From Flavobacteriaceae bacterium LSUCC0859 (GTDB taxonomy: Bacteria > Bacteroidota > Bacteroidia > Flavobacteriales > Flavobacteriaceae), in assembly GCA_022239325.1 (NCBI GenBank), contig JAKOGP010000001.1, positions 552,659 through 616,658 of the forward strand: a stretch of DNA of 64,000 nt, read 5' to 3'. A program made the translations under genes and the position numbers. Under the pieces are notes generated by a model. The model searched no databases, was not told the DNA's origin, and saw only the letters and a list, made by a program, of their open reading frames with translations. Numbering within the stretch: position 1 is the first letter of the stretch; the number at the start of each line of letters is the position of its first letter. Of this stretch, positions 16,606 to 25,493 are shown piece by piece.

Positions 16606-17160
16606 CTATTTTTTTATGCGCTTTTCATTCTGACTGACAAAAGCACCCCAACCAGAATATGATTTTTCTCCCACCACTTGAGCAGAATTGTAAAAATGAC
16701 AGACTGCGGCAGCCAAGCCATCTGTACTGTCTAAATTTTTTGGAAGAGTTTTTAGTTGCAACAAGCTTTGAAGCATTTTAGCTACCTGTTCTTTAGAAGC
16801 GTTTCCATTACCTGTGATGGCCATTTTTATCTTCTTTGGCAAGTATTCCGTAATAGGCACTTCTCTAGATAAAGCAGCAGCCATAGCCACCCCTTGAGCC
16901 CTCCCCAACTTTAACATAGACTGTACATTTTTTCCAAAGAAAGGGGCCTCAATAGCCACCTCGTCTGGGTGGTAGGTATCTATAAGCTCCACGGTTCTTT
17001 CAAATATTAATTTTAATTTGGTGTAAGGGTCTGTGTATTTTTGTAGCAGCAATTCATTCATTTGAATAAAGGTCATTTTTGGACCTACTACTTTTATGAG
17101 CCCAAACCCCATAATAGTAGTCCCTGGATCTATACCGAGTATAATTTTTTCTTTTGCCAA
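16606..17160 (-). CDS. ruvC: Crossover junction endodeoxyribonuclease RuvC
   Basis: A 184-residue resolvase that cuts Holliday junctions with RuvAB. Catalytic acidic residues are D11 (ILGIDPGTT), E71 (VAIEAPFFG) and the pair D144/D147 (NLDSTDGLAAAVCH). Length is normal. The start is TTG at 17158-17160: the codon right before it is the stop codon TAA of the upstream lipoprotein gene, in the same frame, and no ATG exists before the DPGTT motif. This stop-start junction suggests coupled translation with the lipoprotein gene. Confidence 0.93.
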   Translation of the reverse strand: MAKEKIILGIDPGTTIMGFGLIKVVGPKMTFIQMNELLLQKYTDPYTKLKLIFERTVELIDTYHPDEVAIEAPFFGKNVQSMLKLGRAQGVAMAAALSREVPITEYLPKKIKMAITGNGNASKEQVAKMLQSLLQLKTLPKNLDSTDGLAAAVCHFYNSAQVVGEKSYSGWGAFVSQNEKRIKK

Positions 17161-17637
17161 TTAATCTAAATGAATTTCTAAGGGGATTAGATATTGAGTA
17201 GCCACCGGAATTCCTTGTTTCAAGGCGGGACTAATAGACTCTAATTGCTGCATGGCTTTAGACAGTTCTGCAAAAAAAAGCGCCTCAGTAGCCGTTTCAG
17301 AACGGTTGTTATTTTTATCTGAAAGGAGACATTGCCCCTGAGCATCTACAATAATCGACAAGGTATAGCTACCAGAAATTACCAGGCTGTCTACCCTTCC
17401 TAATTGCTCAATAAGCTGGCCTAATTCCTGAGTCAAGACTTGCTCAAAACACTGCTTCTGATTTTGCTTAGAAGCGGTCTCGTCACAGTTTTTAAAAAGT
17501 GGAAACTGGTCTACAGTTTCCCAATCCATAGCCTGTAGTTCCCTATTTACATATTGGCTGCGCAAGGTTTCTTTAGGAACAAACCAGTCACAAGCACCCA
17601 TTAAAAGGGCTAGGAATATATAAGGCCATTTTCGCAT
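17161..17637 (-). CDS. Putative lipoprotein with TonB C-terminal-like region
   Basis: A 158-residue protein with an N-terminal lipoprotein signal (RKWPYIFLALLMGAC, lipidated cysteine C16). The C-terminal part, YTLSIIVDAQGQC and later ALKQGIPVATQYLIPLEIHL, resembles the TonB C-terminal fold seen in many Bacteroidota envelope proteins (a proposed shared fold, not a proven TonB). It lies directly upstream of ruvC with no spacer. Function unknown. Confidence 0.65.
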   Translation of the reverse strand: MRKWPYIFLALLMGACDWFVPKETLRSQYVNRELQAMDWETVDQFPLFKNCDETASKQNQKQCFEQVLTQELGQLIEQLGRVDSLVISGSYTLSIIVDAQGQCLLSDKNNNRSETATEALFFAELSKAMQQLESISPALKQGIPVATQYLIPLEIHLD

Positions 17638-17724
17638 GAGTTCAAAGGTAGGGGAAAAAACTCATTTTCTTTCGGTGTATAAATTAAGACAACTATTGTA
17701 ACTTTAAACAAAATTAGCTAACCC

Positions 17725-18234
17725 ATGGACCTCCTACTTATTTTACTTGCAATGCTGTGTCTAATCCTGGGTGTCATTGGTAGTTTTGTTCCGGTGCTTC
17801 CGGGGCCACCACTGAGTTGGATTGGACTGCTTCTTTTACAATGCACCTCTGCTGCTCCATTTAATTATTGGTTTTTAGGAAGTACCGCCCTCATTGCTCT
17901 AGGGGCCACGGCACTAGACTATTACCTTCCGGCATTGGGCACCAAAAAATATGGAGGCTCCAAAAAAGGGGTTTGGGGCGCTATTCTAGGGTTGCTCTTT
18001 GCCTTATTTTTCCCCATTCTTGGACCTTTTGGGTTCTTAATATGGCCTTTTGTTGGCGCCTTTGCAGGAGAAATGAGTCATCAGAAAAACCAATCCCAAG
18101 CCTTTAGAGCTGCATTGGGCTCATTTATGGGCTTTCTAGCAGGCACCCTTTTAAAACTCCTTATTAGTTTGGCTTATTCGGGACTTTTTGCACAACAGCT
18201 TTGGAGGTATAGAGATGTAATTTTTAGCCTCTAA
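17725..18234 (+). CDS. DUF456 family membrane protein
   Basis: A 169-residue hydrophobic protein with about four to five membrane helices. The N terminus GVIGSFVPVLPGPPLSWIGL is the hallmark of DUF456 (with its PxLPGxP loop), and the glycine-rich GPFGFLIWPFVGAFAGE segment follows. No function has been established for the family. It diverges from the lipoprotein-ruvC-hemW operon, with about 87 bp between. Confidence 0.85.
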   Translation: MDLLLILLAMLCLILGVIGSFVPVLPGPPLSWIGLLLLQCTSAAPFNYWFLGSTALIALGATALDYYLPALGTKKYGGSKKGVWGAILGLLFALFFPILGPFGFLIWPFVGAFAGEMSHQKNQSQAFRAALGSFMGFLAGTLLKLLISLAYSGLFAQQLWRYRDVIFSL

Positions 18235-18312
18235 TACAGCAGCGGCAAATTCGAAGCAGTTAACGAATGTTTTTTTGGACCTTAAAACACTCAAACCAGA
18301 ACCTTATTGTAT

Positions 18313-18410
18313 AAAAAAAGCCTTCCAATTGGAAAGCCTTTCATTGGTTGGACAGCCTCGCTGTCACAACACGGCCTTAACACAGGGTTAAGACACAACA
18401 CAACAGGGCA
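18313..18410 (-). ncRNA. Candidate small structured RNA ending in a terminator
   Basis: The 235 bp between the DUF456 gene and the stress protein hold no open frame, but contain three hairpins in a row. Read on the minus strand they are CTTAAC/GTTAAG (18376-18392), GACAGC/GCTGTC (18351-18365) and a stem of about 9 bp with one mismatch around CCAATTGG (18320-18337) followed by seven T residues. The last is a rho-independent terminator. This may simply be the 3' untranslated region and terminator of the usp gene, which ends 60 bp upstream, or an independent small RNA. I cannot assign it to a known RNA family from memory. Confidence 0.4.
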
Positions 18411-18469
18411 AATATAAGAAAGCTTTTCATAAAAACAGCCCTAGCAATCTATTTTAATCCCTAAAAAGT

Positions 18470-19426
18470 CTACGAGTGCCTAATGGTGTTTGGTAGTTGG
18501 CTTTCTTTTTTAGGGGATTTAAAATCTTTGCGTTGCTTGCCGTAACTGTTATGAGTCATGGATAATTCCGGTAAAACAACCAAGGGACTGCTGCTTATTC
18601 TGAGTAGCTTTTTAGCAATAGCTTCCTTGGAAAGCCCCTCTATAAAGGAGTGGTGATAGTTTAAAAAAGCCATGAGATGTATGCCGTTTTCTTCTATGAA
18701 TGTACCCAAACTCCGAGCGATATTATGAATACCTAGTATCCTGTGCTCCTCAAAAGACAGCTCTGCCAGGTAATTGTGTAACATTCGAATATTAAATTGC
18801 TGTGCCGCTGAGGGTAATTTAGAATCGTCTTTCACCTGAACAATTTGAATACTGGCTTTAAAGTCTTTGGCCAAACCAATGAGTGGGGCTAATTCTGCGG
18901 CAGCGAAAAACCTGCTAAAATCAGTCGCAAATGCAAAGGATGTGGGCCGCTCAAAGACCACCTTCTCTGGAACCGCAAGAATGGGTATTTGTACCCCAGC
19001 TTTTATGAGTTTTAGTGTTTGGGATCCCATGAAAACCGAGGCTAAACCACTATGCCCTTTACTGCCCATAACAAGAAGGTCATATTTTTTCTCACTCACA
19101 GCCTCTATGGTCGCAGGTACTATTAAATTAAATGAATGCGCTGCACTAAAGCTGTGAGAGACGGAAGCACCCTTAGATTTCGCACATGAAAGTTGTGCGC
19201 TAAGCCCCTTTTTTGCAGCCACCAAGGCCAGGTCTTCCAAAGCGTCTGAGGCTATACTCGATGCCATAAAACGGCTTTGAATAATAGCAGGTGTATAGAG
19301 GTGTAGCAGGTGAAAATGGGTAGGAACCTCTTTAAATATGAACTGAGCATATTCCAAGGCTTTGTATGCCGATGGAGAAAAATCAGTTAAAACTAATATG
19401 CTTTTTTTTGAGATAGATGCTGTCAT
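18470..19426 (-). CDS. Tandem universal stress protein
   Basis: A 318-residue protein with two UspA domains. The first runs from SILVLTDFSPSAYKALEYA to MGSKGHSGLASVFMGSQTLKLI, with the ATP-binding G-x2-G-x9-G-S/T type sequence; the second (from FAFATDFSRFFAAAELAP) lacks that loop. A polar tail follows. Tandem USPs in Bacteroidota are often linked to low oxygen or stress. The gene follows the Crp/Fnr regulator by about 60 bp on the same strand, and a Fnr-type site with a matching -7 element lies right before it, so it is likely induced by oxygen limitation. Confidence 0.9.
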   Translation of the reverse strand: MTASISKKSILVLTDFSPSAYKALEYAQFIFKEVPTHFHLLHLYTPAIIQSRFMASSIASDALEDLALVAAKKGLSAQLSCAKSKGASVSHSFSAAHSFNLIVPATIEAVSEKKYDLLVMGSKGHSGLASVFMGSQTLKLIKAGVQIPILAVPEKVVFERPTSFAFATDFSRFFAAAELAPLIGLAKDFKASIQIVQVKDDSKLPSAAQQFNIRMLHNYLAELSFEEHRILGIHNIARSLGTFIEENGIHLMAFLNYHHSFIEGLSKEAIAKKLLRISSSPLVVLPELSMTHNSYGKQRKDFKSPKKESQLPNTIRHS

Positions 19427-19445
19427 TTGCTGCAGTATGAAAAGA

Positions 19446-19488
19446 CAAAACTAGCAGCGAGCAGGACCCAAAACAATGACAAATATCA
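19446..19488 (-). promoter_or_regulatory. Fnr-type operator and promoter of the usp gene
   Basis: The dyad TGACAAATATCA (19477-19488 on the plus strand) lies with its centre 29.5 bp upstream of a perfect -7 element TAGTTTTG (minus strand, 19446-19453). The start codon follows about 20 bp later. The operator overlaps the stop codon of the fnr gene. The same 12-mer occurs before ccoS at identical spacing. Confidence 0.75.
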
Positions 19489-20169
19489 GTTTTGTGTAAG
19501 CTGCTCCATTTTTTTTTCATCTGCCACCCCAATTTTCTTCCCAGAACTGTAAATGAGCCCTTGCTTTTTAAACTCTGAAATCATTCGAATAGCAGACTCT
19601 GTAGCCGTCCCAACAATATCTGCCAGGTCTTCTCTAGAAAGGGTAATGCTGAGAAAACCATCTGAGTCTGTTCCAAAGGTCTGGTGCAAATACAAAAAAG
19701 TAGCAGCCAGCCTCTGTTTTACGGTCTTCTGAGACATATTCACAATAACCTCGTCTGCAGCCTTTAAATCATGAGCCATATGGCGGAGCACCTCTACAGC
19801 AAAATCCGGGTTGTTCTGTAAAGTTTTAGCAATATGGTCTTTTGAAATAAAACAAACTTCCATGTCTGCTACAGCTTTTGCCGTGAGATTGGCCTGCTCT
19901 TCAGCAACCAGAGATCTCTGCCCCAAAAGCTCTCCTTTACTAGCCATCTTAACAATCTGGTTTTTTCCATTGGCACTGAGCTTGGAGAGTAAAGAAACTC
20001 CATCTTTCACACAATACACTCCATGGAGTTGGTCTCCCTCTGAGAAAAGGATCTCTCCTTTTTTAATTTGCTTAATTTGCTTGGAATCTGAAACCGATTT
20101 AAGTTCCTCTTTGCTCATCGCTCTGAGGGAATTAAACTGGCGTACAATACAATTTTCACAACGGCTCAT
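19486..20169 (-). CDS. Crp/Fnr family transcription regulator
   Basis: A regulator with an N-terminal cAMP-binding-type beta roll (GEILFSEGDQLHGVYCV) and a C-terminal Crp helix-turn-helix (LSREDLADIVGTATESAIRM). I take the ATG at 20169, giving 227 residues starting MSRCENCIVRQFNSL; an ATG two codons earlier is equally possible, while the longer open frame to 20247 adds a hydrophobic leader that runs into the ccoI promoter. The N-terminal CENC motif and later cysteines could hold an Fe-S cluster as in Fnr, but the usual four-cysteine pattern is not clear. It lies back to back with ccoI, and its presumed sites precede ccoI, ccoS, hemN and usp. Confidence 0.88.
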   Translation of the reverse strand: MSRCENCIVRQFNSLRAMSKEELKSVSDSKQIKQIKKGEILFSEGDQLHGVYCVKDGVSLLSKLSANGKNQIVKMASKGELLGQRSLVAEEQANLTAKAVADMEVCFISKDHIAKTLQNNPDFAVEVLRHMAHDLKAADEVIVNMSQKTVKQRLAATFLYLHQTFGTDSDGFLSITLSREDLADIVGTATESAIRMISEFKKQGLIYSSGKKIGVADEKKMEQLTQN

Positions 20170-20250
20170 GCCCATAACTTTTGTGATATAAAAATACAAA
20201 ATCCAGTGGCATGCTGTTAGATTTTGTAAATAAATCCAGAAAAACAAAAC

Positions 20251-20293
20251 TGATAATTGTCATAGAAAGTAAGAGTCTTGCTGTTTTTCTTTG
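20251..20293 (+). promoter_or_regulatory. Fnr-type operator between fnr and ccoI
   Basis: TGATAATTGTCA at 20251-20262 (TGACAATTATCA on the other strand) matches the dyad before ccoS, hemN and usp. At the shared 29.5-bp spacing the plus strand has TTTCTTTG (20286-20293), an imperfect -7 element whose second base is T. A start from it would give an almost leaderless ccoI message, so the operator is more secure than the -7 call. Confidence 0.55.
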
Positions 20294-20297
20294 TGAT

Positions 20298-22730
20298 ATG
20301 CAAAAATCTGCCTCCAAAAAAGCGCCTACAAAAACCAACACATGCTTTCACTGTGCAGACCCCTGTGGGGATCAAAAAATTAACTATGACAACAAATACT
20401 TTTGCTGCCAAGGATGCAAAACCGTCTACCAGCTTTTTGTTCAGAATGAGATGGAGACTTTTTATGAACTTCAAAGCAATCCAGGCCATACTCCAAAGGA
20501 AGTGGGTGGGAAGTACGACTATTTACGTACTGAGTCTATTGCTCAAAAGCTCCTGAGTTTTTCCAGTGACACCCATGCCATTGTATCTCTCTACATTCCA
20601 GCCATTCATTGCAGCTCCTGTATCTGGCTCTTAGAAAACCTGAGCAAACTCCAAAAAGGCGTGCTTCAGTCTGAGGTGAACTTTCCAAAGAAAACGGTTC
20701 AAATTCAGTATTATCCAAAGGAGACCAATCTATATGAGTTGGTCATGTTGCTCAGCCACATAGGTTATGAACCTTATATTAGCTTAGATAAAGACCCACA
20801 AAAAAAGCCACCCAAAGACCGAAGCCTAATCTATAAACTCGGTTTGGCCGGCTTTGCCTTTGGCAATATTATGTTTCTCTCTTTTCCTGAGTATTTTGAA
20901 ACTTCAGAATTTTGGTTGGACCAATACAAAGGGTTGTTTAGAGGCCTCACTTTATTGTTTTCACTCCCGGTGGTGGGCTATGCAGCTACCGATTATTTAA
21001 AGAGTGCCTACAAGGGGCTCAGGGCCAAACATCTAAACATAGACCTGCCTATTTCATTAGGGATTATTGCTCTTTTTACACGTTCTGTAACAGACATACT
21101 CATGGGCTGGGGACCTGGGTTTTTAGACAGCCTCTCTGGCCTAATTTTCTTCTTATTGTTAGGGAAATTTTTTCAGCAAAAAACCTATCAGCACCTCTCT
21201 TTTGAGAGAGACTACACCGCCTACTTTCCCATGGCGGCTACCCAAATAGACTCCAATGGAAAAGAGCAACACAAACCCATTCACCAAATAGAAGAAGGAG
21301 ACACCTTACTCATTAGACATCAGGAAGTTATTCCTGTAGACGGTGTTGTAAGCCAGGGGCATGCCGCAATAGATTACAGCTATGTAAGTGGAGAGTCTAC
21401 CCCCTATTCCAAGGAGGTGGGAGACGCTGTATTTGCAGGAGGCAAACAAATGGCAGCCGCCATAGAAATTACAGCCACCAAAACCGTCTCTCAAAGCTAT
21501 CTGACACAATTGTGGAGCCATGCCGCCTTTAGCGGTAAAGACAAATTACCCTTTCAACACTTTACAGATCGCATATCCAAACGCTTTACCATAGCCATAT
21601 TAAGTATTGCTGTAGCCGCTGGGATGGTCTGGCTGTTTCTTGAGCCAGCGCAATCCCTGCATGTCTTTACAGCGGTACTCATTGTAGCCTGTCCCTGTGC
21701 CTTGGCCTTGGCAGCCCCGTTTACCCTAGGAAATATGCTGCGAATTTACGGACGGCAAGGGCTATACCTAAAAGACATTCATGTCATAGAAAAAATAGCT
21801 GGGATAAACAGCTTTGTCTTTGACAAAACAGGCACCCTTAGCAGTACCCAAAAAAGCCACATAGAATACCATGGGGCTCCACTTCATGGTAGAGAATTAG
21901 CCCTGCTTAAAAACAGCTTTAGAAATGCCAACCACCCACTGAGCAGGACGCTGTACGATTACTTGCCAGAGGCGGCCATTCAACTGCCTATTGAATTTCA
22001 CGAGATACTTGCTCAGGGGATAGAGTGTCATTTTGCCCAACATAGCGTTAAGGCAGGGGCAGCGTCTTTTACAGGCGCTACTGGGGTCCGTTTAAAAACA
22101 GCTACCCGAGTACATATAGCCATAAACAACAAATACAAAGGATTTTATGAGTTTAAAACCCCATATAGAGTGGGTATTAGATCCCTCATTTCCAGATTGA
22201 AAAACAAGCAAATCTATGTTTTTTCTGGAGACCAAGACACCGAAAAACAAGCACTTATAGCAATGGGTTTCCAAGCAGACCACTTGTTTTTTAACCAAAA
22301 ACCAGAGGATAAACTACGGCAAATAGAACATCTCCAAAACAAGGCACGCAGGGTGATGATGGTGGGCGATGGACTCAATGACGCCGGAGCACTAGCCAAA
22401 AGCGACGTCGGTTTGGCCCTGTCAGAAGATATTGCCGTATTTACTCCAGCCTGTGATGGTATTTTAGAAGCAGGGCAATTGCTTCATTTAGACCAATTTC
22501 AAGCATCGGCCCAAAGGGCCATGAAAATTATACAATACAGTCTAATTGGCTCTCTTTGTTACAACCTCATAGGCATTGGTTTTGCTGTGAGTGGCCACCT
22601 AGAACCCGTAGTAGCAGCTATTCTCATGCCGCTCAGCGCCATTAGCATAGTGGGGTATACCACCTTGGCTACCCATAGGATAGGTAAAAAACTCCAAGCC
22701 CTTAAAAGTCAATCACCACTCCAAAACTAG
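20298..22730 (+). CDS. ccoI: Copper-exporting P1B-type ATPase for cbb3 oxidase assembly
   Basis: From the ATG at 20298 the product has 810 residues; the open frame goes 29 codons further up, but that extension runs through the operator region. The N-terminal treble-clef-like domain has CFHC and CCxGC cysteines (16-40), followed by an HMA domain with CSSC (105-108), membrane helices, the CPC motif in IVACPCALALAAPF, phosphorylation site DKTGTLSS, and hinge GDGLNDAGAL. It is the CcoI/FixI type that supplies copper to the CuB centre. The two-domain N terminus is characteristic. The 3' end overlaps the convergent TonB receptor gene by 29 bp. Confidence 0.93.
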   Translation: MQKSASKKAPTKTNTCFHCADPCGDQKINYDNKYFCCQGCKTVYQLFVQNEMETFYELQSNPGHTPKEVGGKYDYLRTESIAQKLLSFSSDTHAIVSLYIPAIHCSSCIWLLENLSKLQKGVLQSEVNFPKKTVQIQYYPKETNLYELVMLLSHIGYEPYISLDKDPQKKPPKDRSLIYKLGLAGFAFGNIMFLSFPEYFETSEFWLDQYKGLFRGLTLLFSLPVVGYAATDYLKSAYKGLRAKHLNIDLPISLGIIALFTRSVTDILMGWGPGFLDSLSGLIFFLLLGKFFQQKTYQHLSFERDYTAYFPMAATQIDSNGKEQHKPIHQIEEGDTLLIRHQEVIPVDGVVSQGHAAIDYSYVSGESTPYSKEVGDAVFAGGKQMAAAIEITATKTVSQSYLTQLWSHAAFSGKDKLPFQHFTDRISKRFTIAILSIAVAAGMVWLFLEPAQSLHVFTAVLIVACPCALALAAPFTLGNMLRIYGRQGLYLKDIHVIEKIAGINSFVFDKTGTLSSTQKSHIEYHGAPLHGRELALLKNSFRNANHPLSRTLYDYLPEAAIQLPIEFHEILAQGIECHFAQHSVKAGAASFTGATGVRLKTATRVHIAINNKYKGFYEFKTPYRVGIRSLISRLKNKQIYVFSGDQDTEKQALIAMGFQADHLFFNQKPEDKLRQIEHLQNKARRVMMVGDGLNDAGALAKSDVGLALSEDIAVFTPACDGILEAGQLLHLDQFQASAQRAMKIIQYSLIGSLCYNLIGIGFAVSGHLEPVVAAILMPLSAISIVGYTTLATHRIGKKLQALKSQSPLQN

Positions 22731-25194
22731 GAATGGCTGCACCAGCGCTTTGCTCAATTTCTATGAGACTTCTCGGGCTAAGCGGCATGCCGTTGGCGTC
22801 CCGGGAAAGTCCGTATGTAGGCGGCTGTGGATTGCTAGAGCCTAGGGCATTTTGTACTTCTACGAAAAAATTAAAAGACCATTTTTCATAATACCATTTC
22901 TTGTCAAATCTAAAGTCTAACTGGCTAAAAGGCGCCAGTTTTTCACTACCCAGCGCATTGTAATCCAATATAATCTCAGGGTAAAAAGCCGTAGTTTGGG
23001 CTACATCTGTAGGCACATATGGCGTGGCAGCAGCATAGCGAAAACGGCTACTCACCTCCCAATTTTTTGGCAATTTATAGCCTGTGGTAAAAGACGCCAG
23101 ATGCCTACTATCCCATACAGAAGGCCTAAACACCTCTGGATCTAAGCCACTAAAAGTAGAATAGAAATAAGTGTAGGAGAAAATTCCAAAGAATTTCTGG
23201 GTGAGTTTTTGTTGCCAGAGTAGCTCCAGCCCATAGGCTTTTCCTTTTCCAACAGAGGCAATGGCCTCGTTGCCAAGTACCTCAAATCCCGCACCTTTAT
23301 TGGCTATGGAAACGCCGTCTGCCACAGAAACTGGATAGTCTGAATAGTATTTATAAAATCCCTCTAGGGACAATCTAGCAGCTGGGTTTAGTATTTTTTC
23401 TACCCCCAACACCAAATGAGAAGAACGGGTGTAATCCAGATTTTGGTTTACCAATTCCTGTGTTTGGTCTCTGTATCCCAACATGGTGTAAGGTGGTATT
23501 TTATAGTATATTCCAGCGGTACCGTTGAGCTTCCAACTAGGTGCTAACGCATAGGAGGCAGAGAGTCTGGGAGAGAGTGTTTTTAGCAGGGAACTCCCTT
23601 TAGTAAAGCTGTCTGCGTCTGCGCGCAGGCCAAGAGATACAGACAAACGGTCTTCAAAAAAATCTCTGGAGCCCTGACCAAAAAACCCATAATTATAAAA
23701 ATCTAAGTCCGTGTTGTAGGTATATGCTGGGCGGCTACTGAGGGTGGTGTTTTCATAAAGGGCACGCTGCAAATGTAATCCATAGCTCCATTTCCATTCC
23801 CCTTCAAAGCTGGTTACTGTGGCCCTGAGTTTGGTTTCAGACTCCAGGGCGTCATTTTGAAACCTGAGATCTTCTTGGGTGTCGTTGTCATTATACTGGC
23901 TAAAGGTATTCCACAAACTGTTGTTACTCAGACTAAGCTCCATAAATCCAGAACGCTCCTTAAATCTCCTCTTCCAAGTAGCTCCAATGGTATTGGTGTT
24001 TTGAAAGATCACAGGCACCTGGTCAAAGGTAGCAATCTGTTCTGGGGTATAGTCTGCTGTGGGAGGGATAACCGTAAACTTATCTATACTCCCCAGACCT
24101 ATAAATGAAAGGCTATTGTAGGCGTCTATCTTGTGATTTAATTTGTATTGATAGTCCCAGTAATCTGGTCTAAACGGCAGTCCAATGAGCTCAAACAAAA
24201 ACTGCAAATAGGAGCGGCGTACAGAGAGCAGAAGGTCTGTTTTAGGTGCAGCTCCTGCTGCCTTGTCTGCTTTTCCTCTAGCTTTACTGCGCAAAGGGGT
24301 GTCTATGGTTACGGCCGCCTCTGAAGCACTCAATCTAAAATTAGCTGCAAATCCGTTGGGGTTGGCATCTCTTTGGCTAAACTGTAGCACTCCCGAGAGC
24401 GGGTTGTTGTATTGGGCCCCAAAGGCCGATGCTGAAAGTCTAACGTCTGAAATGAAGGATACATTAAGCATACCTACCGGACCTCCAGAACTCCCCTGGG
24501 TACTAAAATGGTTAATATTAGGTATTTCTATGCCATCTAAGTAATACACCACCTCATTAGAAGCGCCTCCTCTAATAATAAGGTCATTTCTAAAACCTCC
24601 AATGGAGGGAGATACACCCGGAAGGGTCTGTGCCACCTGAACCACGTCATTGTTTGCACCTGGATAAGAGGCTATTTCTACCGCAGAAAGAGACTGGGTA
24701 GAAAGCGGTGTTTCTTTGGGGCGGTTTATAGGACTCAGAGCCACTACTGCCTCCTCTAAACTTTCTGAGGCTTCTTCTAATATAAAATTCAAAGGAGGGG
24801 TTCCAACAGGTTTAATTTGAAAATTAAAAACTGTTTGGGTTTTAAACCCCAAATAACTGGCCTGAACGGTATAGGAACCAGGGGGGATATTTTCTATGAG
24901 GTATCGGCCATTTTCGTTAGAAATGGCCCCAAAAGAAGTACCTTCTAACACCACGGTAGCTCCGAAGAGTGGGTTTTGGGCGGGATCTAGAATTTGGCCA
25001 GAAAGCGAAGCTGTGGCCCTAGGAGTACTGCTCTTTTCTAAAACCAAGGCAGCGGCCGGAGAGGGAACCCTTGGTCCAGTAGATGTTTGAGTGCTTAGGG
25101 CTTGACCGTTTTGGGTCTGTAAATTGTTGTTTTGAGCCCAACTAAAAATGGGCCATAGGGCCCACAACAGCCCCATCCATATGGTTTTTTTCAT
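22702..25194 (-). CDS. TonB-dependent outer membrane receptor
   Basis: An 830-residue receptor. A signal peptide (MKKTIWMGLLWALWPIFSWA) is followed by a polar linker, a CarboxypepD_reg-like domain (about 63-145, from SGQILDPAQNPLFGATV), a plug domain with GGFRNDLIIRGGASNEVVYY, and a 22-strand barrel ending in the aromatic-terminated SFGVVIDF. There is no SusD partner. It lies between ccoI and ccoS on the opposite strand, so a role in metal (copper or iron/haem) uptake for the oxidase is attractive but unproven. Its 3' end overlaps ccoI by 29 bp; the 85-bp gap to ccoS holds promoters for both. Confidence 0.9.
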   Translation of the reverse strand: MKKTIWMGLLWALWPIFSWAQNNNLQTQNGQALSTQTSTGPRVPSPAAALVLEKSSTPRATASLSGQILDPAQNPLFGATVVLEGTSFGAISNENGRYLIENIPPGSYTVQASYLGFKTQTVFNFQIKPVGTPPLNFILEEASESLEEAVVALSPINRPKETPLSTQSLSAVEIASYPGANNDVVQVAQTLPGVSPSIGGFRNDLIIRGGASNEVVYYLDGIEIPNINHFSTQGSSGGPVGMLNVSFISDVRLSASAFGAQYNNPLSGVLQFSQRDANPNGFAANFRLSASEAAVTIDTPLRSKARGKADKAAGAAPKTDLLLSVRRSYLQFLFELIGLPFRPDYWDYQYKLNHKIDAYNSLSFIGLGSIDKFTVIPPTADYTPEQIATFDQVPVIFQNTNTIGATWKRRFKERSGFMELSLSNNSLWNTFSQYNDNDTQEDLRFQNDALESETKLRATVTSFEGEWKWSYGLHLQRALYENTTLSSRPAYTYNTDLDFYNYGFFGQGSRDFFEDRLSVSLGLRADADSFTKGSSLLKTLSPRLSASYALAPSWKLNGTAGIYYKIPPYTMLGYRDQTQELVNQNLDYTRSSHLVLGVEKILNPAARLSLEGFYKYYSDYPVSVADGVSIANKGAGFEVLGNEAIASVGKGKAYGLELLWQQKLTQKFFGIFSYTYFYSTFSGLDPEVFRPSVWDSRHLASFTTGYKLPKNWEVSSRFRYAAATPYVPTDVAQTTAFYPEIILDYNALGSEKLAPFSQLDFRFDKKWYYEKWSFNFFVEVQNALGSSNPQPPTYGLSRDANGMPLSPRSLIEIEQSAGAAIPSFGVVIDF

Positions 25195-25220
25195 AGCGAT
25201 TCAAAATTAAGAATAAAAGC

Positions 25221-25263
25221 TGACAAATATCATTTTTTAAGCCCCTCTAAGCGTCTAGTTTTA
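25221..25263 (+). promoter_or_regulatory. Fnr-type operator and promoter of the cco operon
   Basis: TGACAAATATCA at 25221-25232, centre 29.5 bp upstream of TAGTTTTA (25256-25263), a one-mismatch -7 element. The expected start is near 25270, ten bases before the ccoS ATG, and places the operator at about -43, the usual class II position for Fnr activation. Confidence 0.75.
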
Positions 25264-25279
25264 CCAAAAATTAACCAAA

Positions 25280-25489
25280 ATGGGTGTTATTTACTTACTT
25301 CTGACTATAAGTGTGGTGGTGGCTCTTGGCTTTTTTGCTGCGTTTATTGGAGCGGTACGCCAGGGCCAGTTTGACGACCCCTATACCCCAGGAGTTCGCA
25401 TGCTTTTTGAGGACGAGCTGGTAAAGCCAAACCAAGACCAAAAAGAAAATCTGGACAAAAATATCACTAAAAACAAACTCCATTCCTAA
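25280..25489 (+). CDS. ccoS: cbb3-type cytochrome oxidase assembly protein CcoS
   Basis: A 69-residue protein with one membrane helix (residues 3-27), followed by the family motif GAVRQGQFDDPYTPGVRMLF, in which the FDD/P run is conserved. CcoS is needed for insertion of haem and copper in cbb3 oxidase. It is the first gene of the plus-strand cco operon, with the Fnr-type site directly upstream and ccoNO 4 bp downstream. Confidence 0.92.
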   Translation: MGVIYLLLTISVVVALGFFAAFIGAVRQGQFDDPYTPGVRMLFEDELVKPNQDQKENLDKNITKNKLHS

Positions 25490-25493
25490 TCCT

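Noticed and set aside
20220..20227. Use of the operator at 20251-20262 for the fnr gene itself
   Set aside because: At the 29.5-bp spacing on the minus strand the sequence does not resemble TAnnTTTG, so autoregulation from this site is not supported.
19486..20247. Longer form of the Crp/Fnr protein starting at 20247
   Set aside because: The added leader is hydrophobic, unlike any Crp protein, and reads through DNA in front of the divergent ccoI gene.
22702..25194. SusC-type receptor of a polysaccharide utilisation locus
   Set aside because: No SusD gene, no glycoside hydrolases adjacent; length is shorter than usual for SusC.
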